In this document: in pieces, positions 55,803 through 64,000 of the stretch
How the letters are laid out: the number at the start of each line of letters is the position of its first letter
Numbering within the stretch: the stretch's first letter is position 1
From: Adineta ricciae
Taxonomy: Eukaryota > Rotifera > Eurotatoria > Adinetida > Adinetidae
Length of the DNA: 64,000 nucleotides
Direction: 5' to 3'
Assembly (NCBI GenBank): GCA_905250025.1
Contig: CAJNOJ010000279.1
Location: forward strand, 37,858 to 101,857
The notes under the pieces: model-generated
What the model was told of the DNA's origin: nothing
The model's database searches: none
The model's input: only the letters and a program-made list of their open reading frames with translations
Program-made: the position numbers and the translations under genes

Positions 55803-56596
55803 AAGATATCGTTGCTTTCTAAGCCAAGAAATCGACAAAACTGAAACAGTGTTCTTGGTCCCATGAAGATAAAATAGAGAATCGATGCTGATAACAATTG
55901 AATTGTCATTTTCCGTTGTTTTCGCCATTCGACTGAACGGTTCAAACGAGATTTCTGCCATAAAACTCGGAAAAGTAGAGCAATATTTAAGATAATGATA
56001 AGGGCGACAGGAAGAAATTGATGAGCAATCGTGTTGTATTTGTAGAGCACCGGATTACTCAATGCACAAGACATGGGGACGCCATTGAACGGTGATTGAC
56101 GAAGAATTTCTTCGCAAAACGGAAAAAGAATAATCCAAAAATAATAGGCAACTTGATAGACTACAACTGATGTTAATGGAACATAATGAATCCAGAAACG
56201 TCTCTTCCTTGTCGATACCCAATTGGAATGGAATATGAGAATGTGTCGTTCAATTGACGCATAAGCGAAACCGACAATTTGTGTTGAATAACACAGATAA
56301 TCAACAAATGTCCAGAAATGCGCAAACTGTGGCGAGAATGTCCACGAATTACCGTTCTGATAAAAATTAAGCATCAACGGAACACTTGTTACTTCATAGA
56401 TCAAGCCAATGAATAGAAGAACAATCATAATATGATTGTTTAATGCTTGACGAAGTGTTCGGTCAAACAGAAAATGATACAAAACAAACAATGAGCAAAA
56501 AACTGAAGAAATATTCGGAATCAAATAGAGCCAAAATCGCGTTGAAACGGATATACGCAGTTCATAGGGGTTACCAAGATCTCTTGCTTCACCCAT
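55803..56596 (-). CDS. GPCR, C-terminus missing
   Basis: From ATG 56596 (MGEARDLGNPYELRIS), open for ~265 codons into the N at 55802. Six helices are clear, including FWLYLIPNISSVFCSLFVLY, helix 3 (VDYLCYSTQIVGFAYASIERHIL, ERH in the DRY position), helix 5 FLPVALIIILNIALLFRVLW and helix 6 MTIQLLSASILYFIFMGPR. Helix 7 and the tail are lost at the gap. Intronless as far as visible. A rhodopsin-like receptor of the bdelloid-expanded type; ligand unknown. Confidence 0.8.
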
Positions 56597-57853
56597 CGTA
56601 GGCAAACTTCTGATTTAAAATGAAAAAGATATTTTTTTGTGAATATAAATTGATATTAATGAGAAAGAACTATTTTAATATAATTGGAGAGAATGAGCAT
56701 AGTATGTTATCGTCTGGGGAGGAGACGAATGATGTCTTAGTTAGGAAAACAATTTGTTGTCAGAACGTGCCATTAGATAAGAAATAAGGAACGATAGGAT
56801 AGAATTACGATCTCATTCTACTCATTGATCACGAACGTGTCAGTAGATAAGATCGAACATTTTACTCGGTAATTAAGCACCCCATCGCGAAAATCTTGGA
56901 ATTTCTCGTCTAAGGATGAGAATGTATCAGTCAGTTTTTCATTTTTAATCACATCTACAATGTTCTATTGCAAAATGTTAATTATTTCCTAATGAACAAA
57001 ATATCTGATGTCGAATATAGAAGTCCAAACATTCGCATTTACGCACAGAATCAAATGATAAATATAGCATATTTTCACGCTATAGAAAAGATGCAAGAGA
57101 ACTAAAATATCCAAAGACATAGATGAAGAAGTGTAACTTTTTCTCGTGCTGTTCAATAATCATCGATGAAATCAAAAGAATTCGAGTTTACGATACACGC
57201 TGATAATACAGCACCTGTTCGAACATTATCGTTGGTTACAAATCTTTATTGACATTTAGCAGTGGCAATATCTTCACATCTAGAATAGATCCTTGGTGTT
57301 ACTCTAGCAGGATCGTGTGACTATGCCAATAGGTATGTTGTCCAGAACAGAAAACTATTTTAAATGCATCAATAAAAAGAACCTCGTATGACGATCAGAC
57401 TGATTTTTTTTCGAAAAACAAAAAAAACACAAATCCAAGGAGGAGGACAGAGCTTAGCTGCATGCAATTTCCAACTTACGACATGACGTCTCTTTTTTTG
57501 GCGATTCAATTGCAAACACAATATAATAAGAGCGAATAAAAAAAATCATGAATTCATCCTCACTCCAGACAACACACTCAGGTTTCGGGAGAAAATGAAA
57601 ATGAATCATCATAAGGCTTTCTTTTCTACGATAGTCCGCTTGTCAAATGAATCAACACAACAATTATATTGTTCTCTGAAATAGTTTTGTTTTTACTAGC
57701 TAAAAGTGAATGAAAAATAAAAAGGTTCACGTCGAGAGAACATTGTTTTTTTTTTGCTCTTTTGCAACAACAAATTCAATACAGAGATTTTTTTCTCTTT
57801 GAAATCAAAAAGATTCTGTTTACAGTTCTTTTTCACTCATTTCACCGAAATTT
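56597..57853. other. Intergenic, no gene recognised
   Basis: About 1.26 kb of AT-rich DNA between divergent genes with no repeat or open frame of note. Confidence 0.5.
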
Positions 57854-58328
57854 ATGGAACTTCGAATACGGCTGTTTGTCGCTATCTGCTTCTTCCTATT
57901 GAAAGGTATGACTACTCATTTCCTTTTCGCTATCAGTGTAAAACCTTCTCCTAGGGCCGGCAACACTAGCATCTACTTACTCGTGCCATCAAAATAATGT
58001 TGATGTACAATTTACATTATCAATAGCAACTCATTCTGCATCGAATCCGGCATCCAATTGTTATGTACAGCAATGTAATGTAACTTCAACCGGTAATAAT
58101 ACTTGTTCTTTACCACCAGCACCTTGCTTCAATTATCTTTCAATAAACAATGTTAGTTATTGTGCTCCAGGTGTTCAATGCTCAGTTTTAGAACTCTGTG
58201 ATAACGTGACAAATACTTGTTCCTCAAACAATTCCATATGTATTGTTAATTCATGCTGTTCACCAACTGCTGTCTGTTTACCTTTGTCAGTAACAAACTT
58301 TTGTCCCCCCGGTAGGCATCGACGATGA
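57854..58328 (+). CDS. Secreted Cys-rich protein, possibly 3' truncated
   Basis: Exons 57854-57905 and 57955-58328, 49-nt intron, 141 aa. Signal peptide MELRIRLFVAICFFLLKG followed by a mature part with regularly spaced Cys (CYVQQCNVTSTGNNTC, YCAPGVQCSVLELC, CIVNSCC) and NxT/NxS glycosylation sites. The intron sits just after the signal peptide. A GTAGGC near 58312 could be another donor, and sequence beyond 58328 is non-coding up to an N at 58503, so the gene may continue. I do not recognise the family. Confidence 0.6.
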
Positions 58329-58916
58329 TACAGGAGTAGACGGCTGAAAAAAAAACAGATCCCAAGAAGAGTAACGTATTCGATTAGAAAATTACGATAT
58401 TTTCTTTCGTGTTTATGCAAACGGACTATTGTTGAAGACTATTGACTTATTGTTACGATATGAGAGTCAATCTACTATAGCTCTATATATGTTTTTGTAA
58501 AANAATTTTTGTCGATTTTTTTTACGACCTAAAAATGGGAGGTTCGGCATCTTGAAAAAATTTTTTGAAAAATTTTTTTTTGAATACTTGACACATACTG
58601 CATTCGATAGAGAATTTCACGGGCTATCCGATTCACTAGTTGGATTTCGTCGAGCTATTCTCGTTGTCGAAAAAAACTCAAAATTAAAGTGCCTTAAACT
58701 TTCTTCCCCTACTATATATTCTCTTACAGTTACATTTTTTGCAGTTATCTTTATTCATGTGACTTATAATCACTGTGTCACCGGTAAAATACCCATGCGC
58801 GCACATATATTTAAAACAAGGAAAAACACAAATCCGAGCACATTTTTTATTATTTTTTTTATTTAACTGTGAATGTGTATAAGGCAAACTAACTATAAGA
58901 TTTTGGTTATAGATTA
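58329..58916. other. Intergenic with gap at 58503
   Basis: No gene is recognised. The N at 58503 marks a gap. GGTTATAG just before the start codon at 58917 could be a 5'-leader splice acceptor. Confidence 0.45.
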
Positions 58917-61103
58917 ATGGCTACTACTCTTCCTGAACCATCCGCTCCACCATCGCCTACAGAATCAGATTATACCGTACCAGATATAGATGCTGAAACA
59001 CAAGCGCGTGCATATGCCGAACAGAAAAATGAAATTGTGGCACTTAATGAAACAGATGGCAAGTGGAAGCTTGATGTAGGTGACGCTTTCCACACTCAAT
59101 GGCAACAAATTAAAGATGAGTTAACGAACGGTGGCAGTGAGAACGATGAGAATATTTCGACTGATGATGACAATGTCTCGCTAGATGAATCTATTCAATT
59201 TCAGGAAGACAAAGTCTTTGTCATTAGTCTGTTAGGCAATACTTCGAGTGGGAAAAGTTTTGTTGCACGACATTTATTTAGTGATTCGTCAAATGAGAAT
59301 GCAATCGATGGTCCAGTCAGCGTCGATGAAGGTGAAAAAAAGGGTGCCACAACAGCTAATGTCAACTGTTATGTGTCCCAATGTGTAACAAATAACCGAA
59401 CCAAGACTCTTGTACTAGATTATGAAGGAGAAAAGGGATCCGCATTTCCGTTGTTTCTTTACGCACGACGAGGCTTTGAACATTTCACAGGATCAGCAGA
59501 AAAAGCTAAACAACGGCGACAAGCTGTCACAGATTACTTCCCTAAACTTGCTTACATTTTGAGTGATGTTGTCATGTTACTAGGGAGTGACGATTTTGCT
59601 TCAACTGATTATCTTACTCGGTGTCGTGAGTTCGCTCTAAAAGCAAATGATGGTGTCAGTCAAATGCCACATCGTCCACTACTCATTATTATACAAAACA
59701 AATCTTCTTTCGCTCAATCGGTTTCATCTGAAATTGTCACGGAAAAATTCTTTGCCATTCACGGCCAAGAAGCACAGACATTGAAGCTCTATTTTTCAGA
59801 TATTAAATGTTTCTGTTTACCCCACACTGAGCAACTACAGCGCACCAAAGGTGGTATTTTAGATGGACGTCAAATTTTTGACACACAACTGGCTGATTTA
59901 AAAGCATTATTTACGTCCGTTCGGGACCTTAATTTTCAGCGAATGCTTACTCATGCTCAGTGGCTATATTTATTGAAGCGTGTTCTCGAGATTGTACAAC
60001 GTGGCCATTCAGTATCATTACACACACTTTTGAACGAAATTGTTGGACGCGATGACAATGAGACAATTCAAATGACTGTATGTGGGTTTCTTTTTCGCTA
60101 TAATCAGCGTCCGATTCATTCTCCACAATGGTTTGCTGATTGCTCTCAATTTGCTATTCGAATTTTAGCACACTGTCTCGCCGCAAAAGCGTACGGCCAA
60201 CGTGAACTTATGTCGGAGCGAATAATTCATGAACAATGCGAAAATGCATTGGCATTGTTAGATAATAGGTTAGATGAGTTTCGACCATGTGAAGCCGTAT
60301 ATACTGGCAAGGGTCGTTCTTCGAAAAACAAGGACAGCAAATTTGTCATTTATTGCTATCAACATAAAGGTGCACATGAGGATATTCATCGAACCTGTCA
60401 GTCTGTATATGGTCTTTCCAACTGGAAAGATTTCTTGGGTTGGCCATCGACCGACGTCTGGCCCGGGAGTTTTGTCTCTTCGACAGATGTTATAGAGACT
60501 AATGACAATCGCTCAGAAGATACCATAAACGATTTATCACGTATGGTGCGAGAACGCATGCTCGCTTTTCGACAGAATCCAAAGACCATCATCTGGATGT
60601 TTACGGATCTATTTCGTGATTGTCAGGAAAACAACTTATCGGAAGTTTTTCGTCATGTTTGCTTCTGTGCACCAAAATCAGCTGCAATTCTTTCTCCTCT
60701 GTCGTCTCAAGAACAAAGTATCTTGGCAGCAGAACGGAGGTTTCTTGTCCGCAAGAGAATATTACAGCAACAATTACGCATGATGAATAGGTTTTTACTT
60801 CAAGGTCGATTTGGCTTCGGCAAATGCGCGATATGCTGGCACGAGCTTAATGATGCATGGACGCTCACTCCAGCCGTCGCTTCTGCTTTATCTACCACTT
60901 CTTCTTCTCCTCCTCCTCCTCAAGTATCTAGAGTGCAGACCGAATGTGCGATCTGTTTTCGCGAAGAACGCGATTTTTTGTTTGTTCCATGTGGTCATCG
61001 TGGTTTTTGTGAAAGGTGTGCCGACACCTTGCTTAGCCAAAATGATAAGTGCCCAATCTGCAGAACATTAATCGCTGATAAACAGCGTGTACATGATGTT
61101 TAA
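58917..61103 (+). CDS. GBP-like GTPase with C-terminal RING finger
   Basis: Intronless, 728 aa. An acidic N-terminal region (~1-95), then a G domain: P-loop VISLLGNTSSGKSF (~104-117), switch region KKGATTANV, DxxG as LVLDYEGEKG (~162) and a possible NKxD-like element IIIQNKSSF. A long helical middle follows. The C-terminus has a short zinc-like pair (CAICWHEL) and a complete C3HC4 RING (ECAICFREERDFLFVPCGHR..CERCADTLL..CPICR, ~675-715). It resembles guanylate-binding/atlastin-type large GTPases fused to an E3 ligase, as in RNF112. Such proteins act in membrane remodelling or pathogen restriction. It stands out by having no introns. Confidence 0.82.
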   Translation: MATTLPEPSAPPSPTESDYTVPDIDAETQARAYAEQKNEIVALNETDGKWKLDVGDAFHTQWQQIKDELTNGGSENDENISTDDDNVSLDESIQFQEDKVFVISLLGNTSSGKSFVARHLFSDSSNENAIDGPVSVDEGEKKGATTANVNCYVSQCVTNNRTKTLVLDYEGEKGSAFPLFLYARRGFEHFTGSAEKAKQRRQAVTDYFPKLAYILSDVVMLLGSDDFASTDYLTRCREFALKANDGVSQMPHRPLLIIIQNKSSFAQSVSSEIVTEKFFAIHGQEAQTLKLYFSDIKCFCLPHTEQLQRTKGGILDGRQIFDTQLADLKALFTSVRDLNFQRMLTHAQWLYLLKRVLEIVQRGHSVSLHTLLNEIVGRDDNETIQMTVCGFLFRYNQRPIHSPQWFADCSQFAIRILAHCLAAKAYGQRELMSERIIHEQCENALALLDNRLDEFRPCEAVYTGKGRSSKNKDSKFVIYCYQHKGAHEDIHRTCQSVYGLSNWKDFLGWPSTDVWPGSFVSSTDVIETNDNRSEDTINDLSRMVRERMLAFRQNPKTIIWMFTDLFRDCQENNLSEVFRHVCFCAPKSAAILSPLSSQEQSILAAERRFLVRKRILQQQLRMMNRFLLQGRFGFGKCAICWHELNDAWTLTPAVASALSTTSSSPPPPQVSRVQTECAICFREERDFLFVPCGHRGFCERCADTLLSQNDKCPICRTLIADKQRVHDV

Positions 61104-61179
61104 GATTTTTTCACTTTATATAATCAAATATTGATAATGAACGTAATTCTCCTGGTAAAAATATACTGAAAAGCTTGTC

Positions 61180-61810
61180 TCATCCAGAGATAGGACGCAA
61201 GTACATGTACTTGTACTTGTATTTTAGGAAGAATACTGTATACCTGTATTTCAGTCTGCGAAGTGATACCACAACGGACCAATGGGATTTCAGCATTCAT
61301 TTGCCCATTCTCTTGGCTATTCTCAAGGAGAATCCCTTGGTTACCTGTACCAATGATGTGGTAATCGAGTACGATCTTTCATTCTAGTATAGGTAACTAA
61401 GGGTTCTCCCTTCAAAATAGCGAAGAAAATGAGTCTCGAANCAAAGGTTTCCTCTCCAGAATAGGGAGGAAAGAGCTGTCTGAGCTCAGAGTCAGCGAAA
61501 AATGGACCAATGGGATTTCGAGACTCATTTTCTTCGCTATTTTGAAGGGAGAACCCTTAGTTACCTATACTAGAATGAAAGATCGTACTCGATTACCACA
61601 TCATTGGTACAGGTAACCAAGGGATTCTCCTTGAGAATAGCCAAGAGAATGGGCAAATGAATGCTGAAATCCCATTGGTCCGTTGTGGTATCACTTCGCA
61701 GACTGAAATACAGGTATACAGTATTCTTCCTAAAGTACAAGTATATCCATACACGTACAAGCACTTGTACGTGTACTTTGTGTACGTGTACTTGCCCTAT
61801 CTCTGATCTC
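61180..61810. repeat. Large fold-back (inverted-repeat) element
   Basis: Arms 61180-61440 and 61517-61810 are near-perfect reverse complements over about 260 bp, spanning an N at 61441. Each arm contains the word CCAATGGGATTTC and a related ~70-bp unit (GGAGAATCCCTTGGTTACCT and GGAGAACCCTTAGTTACCT), so it is built from diverged tandem units. The outer ends hold ACGTAC-type short repeats, longer on the right. The same 57-codon frame is read from both arms because they mirror each other; no coding is implied. Confidence 0.85.
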
Positions 61811-63259
61811 ATCGAACTTTCCAAACTAATAAATAATAGGAATGAAAGAAATAACAGTTACAAATCATTATTTTGCTATGTCACTGATTCTTGTTGGCGT
61901 TTGAATGATCATAATATATCACATGGTATAACATAACGGAAAAAAATTATACCAAGGTCGAACATTACGGAGATTGCGAACGGTCGTAAACTGCCGTTTA
62001 TGATGGTACTACAGCCTAACTAAAAGGATTTCATCAGGATTTCATGGGATTTAATCAGAGCTAATTGGACGTCTAGGATCCATCCTATGTGAAAGACATG
62101 GAAATACAAAAGAGGCACCTCTATATATGCCTCCCTCTTGAAATCCTGAAGGACGAAAGATGGATTTCAGAATGTTGTAGAAGAAATCTACATTAGGACA
62201 TCATCTCGCGTCGGATATGAAATACATAGAAATACAAAATAGGCACCTTTCTGATTACGTTAGATATAAATGGCAAACGTATAAAGCCATAGTGCACGGT
62301 AGGCGTAAAATACAGGGTGTAAAAAAACCAAATCGCCCCCCCCCCTTCCAGTCCTAAACACCAAATATTACCCCCAACAATTTTATACCAAATGAAAGCC
62401 CGCAAAAAGCTACGTCGAGTGGCATAGTCAGAACAAATATAGTTTGTAATATTATAACGATTCTAAGCTCAATACATCATTTTCACTTATATATCACAGT
62501 TTCATATCAATTGAAATGATAGAAATTATCTTTTTTTAATTTTCGAATTACGCATGAATAGATCGTAGTTTTCATGGCTCCAAGTTTTTACTAAATGTAC
62601 GATATCCTATACTAACATGTCATGTATTTTGCCAAATTTTCGATTTCTAAAGTCACATTTGAGTATCACAAAGCACGTGAGCGAGTTGAGTAATGTTTAC
62701 TGTGAATTATCAAAAGCCTTACTATTGATGACTGATAACGAGAAGAAGGAACAGAAAAAAAGAAAGTTATGTGCACATTTATGCACGAACAGATAAGAAG
62801 AGAATACGCTCAAAGATCTTGAAAATGATACAGATCTTTTTATTGACTTTTGATGGTCGATGCGAAAAAGATTCGATGCACTCAGGGCTGCTGATGGGGG
62901 TCATACGAAGTTCTGAAACTTACGAAAAAGTACTTTTTAGTATTCCATATTATCAATAAACTGAACAATTAATGATTCACAACTTAAGTTACTGTTGAGC
63001 ACAACGGTTTTTGACATACGCGAGATTGTGACATATAAGTGAAAATGATGTATTCAATTCAATAATGATGATTATTGTTTATCAAAACCAATCTTTAAGA
63101 TTTTTAATCACACAACTTTATCTCTTGATGCGAACCATCCATGTAATTGTTTTATATTTATGTTGAAAAATATAACTTATACAGAACAGGAATCACTTTG
63201 TCGATCAAATCAATCAATTATCGATGGACTGACACGAGAATGTATGAATATTGATTCTT
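61811..63259. other. Intergenic, dispersed short repeats
   Basis: No gene. Includes two similar ~27-bp words (GAAATACAAAAGAGGCACCT near 62099 and a variant near 62230) and a C10 run at 62336 followed by TTTTATACCAAATGAAAGCC (62382), a word repeated at 63889. Confidence 0.5.
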
Positions 63260-63433
63260 ATTGCTCACCTAAAAGAAATAGTACAATATCACCATCAAAT
63301 GATTCCTTCAACAGTTATCGTTATTGTTTTGTCTATAATTGGTTTTTATATATTTAAGAAGCGTCAGCAAAACACATCAAATGCAAATACTGTGATGCAA
63401 AGAGAAATCGTGAATATGTTTGCTGAAAAATAA
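63260..63433 (+). CDS. Possible last exon of a membrane protein
   Basis: An open frame ends in one strong membrane helix (STVIVIVLSIIGFYIFKKRQ) and a short cytoplasmic tail with a stop at 63433. CAACAG at 63309-63314 could be the acceptor, with the exon starting at 63315. The overlapping frame upstream (63160-63357) has extracellular-like Cys residues. No start or upstream exon is identified, so this is tentative. Confidence 0.3.
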   Translation: MAHLKEIVQYHHQMIPSTVIVIVLSIIGFYIFKKRQQNTSNANTVMQREIVNMFAEK

Positions 63434-64000
63434 ATTTTTATTGTTCATCAAGTACTTTCTGATTTCTATATAATTACAGAGTAGGGAAATCATGATTTTT
63501 CGTAGAGATAGCCATGGGGATGTGAATGAGATTGATATACAAATATAATACCCACATCCTTCTTACATATGTAATGTAACAAGTGAATATAAGATTACAC
63601 AGCAAAATATATTTATTTAAAAAGAATTGATAATGAACTCCTCTTTATAATAGATAAGATATGAAAAAAGTATTAGAATAATTCAATCACTAATTACAAT
63701 TGTGAAAACGAGAAAAGTTTAGTAACTTGTAATGAAAATCTTCTAAGTAACGAAATTTTTATCGATTGTTTAACATTTTCATCAGGTGGACAACGATATA
63801 ATATATTTAAATCCTTCTACAGGGTCGGAAAGAATATTATTCAAGGGGGGTAACGATATAATCCCGAGTCGGAGGTATGATGAATTTTATACCAAATGAA
63901 AGCCCATGAAAAACGGGGTTTAGTGATGCTAAACACAAAGGCTTTAAAAAACTTTCATATATCAAACTCTTTAAAAGACTACGTTTTGTTGAAAAAAAAT
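63434..64000. other. Intergenic to window end
   Basis: AT-rich; GGGGGG-containing stretch at ~63845 followed at 63889 by the repeated word TTTTATACCAAATGAAAGCC. No gene. Confidence 0.5.

Noticed and set aside
61175-61824. Identical ~57-residue open frames from both strands
   Set aside because: They are mirror images produced by the inverted-repeat arms; no domain or start context supports coding.

Overview
The window looks like nuclear DNA of a bdelloid rotifer (Adineta-like). The support is AT-rich DNA, spliceosomal introns of mostly 46-61 nt with GT..AG ends, ADP-ribosyltransferase/TPR fusion proteins, membrane NHL propellers, many small seven-helix receptors, apparently acquired metabolic enzymes, and short G-rich telomere-like tracts inside the sequence. 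The species cannot be fixed from sequence reading alone. Eight single N bases (6698, 20904, 35209, 35528, 37425, 55802, 58503, 61441) behave as collapsed assembly gaps: genes stop or change identity at most of them.

Layout. 0-4.4 kb: 3' part of an ART-TPR gene, a type II membrane NHL-repeat gene and a mariner-like MITE. 4.5-21 kb: a mostly metabolic stretch with an FAD monooxygenase, a tRNA-like gene, a GC-rich P450, a dead GPCR, a secreted propeller-like protein, a GMC oxidoreductase (4 exons), an acid-sphingomyelinase-like phosphodiesterase (10 exons), the 3' end of an unidentified gene and a monoglyceride-lipase-like hydrolase. 20.9-24.9 kb: a second copy of the TPR-NHL pair, in which the NHL N-terminus is replaced by a telomere-like tract and a 29 x 24 bp coding minisatellite, followed by a dead GPCR. 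25.8-34.9 kb (block A) and 35.2-41.7 kb (block B) are collinear paralogous blocks: a small Tyr/Gly-Asp protein gene, ART-TPR, a secreted protein, a GPCR and another Tyr/Gly-Asp gene. Block B carries a 163-bp hAT-like MITE whose empty site survives in block A. 43.5-48.4 kb: a fourth Tyr/Gly-Asp gene, a cathepsin-like pseudo-protease lacking its catalytic residues, and a GPCR.

48.4-61.1 kb is the most interesting part. It holds a 9-exon gene that fuses a degenerate DCP2/Nudix-like domain to a DXO/RAI1-like decapping-nuclease domain, a divergent pair of RING-vWA genes (one with an intact metal site, one with it lost), an LRR gene built almost entirely of 84-bp one-repeat exons, a truncated GPCR, a small Cys-rich secreted protein and an intronless GBP-like GTPase with a C-terminal RING. 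Together they resemble an innate-immunity or RNA-surveillance island, but that reading is inference. 61.2-64 kb: a large fold-back element and mostly non-coding DNA.

Exon coordinates were derived by hand. For spliced genes the CDS lengths were checked to be multiples of three, and the phases agree across all junctions.
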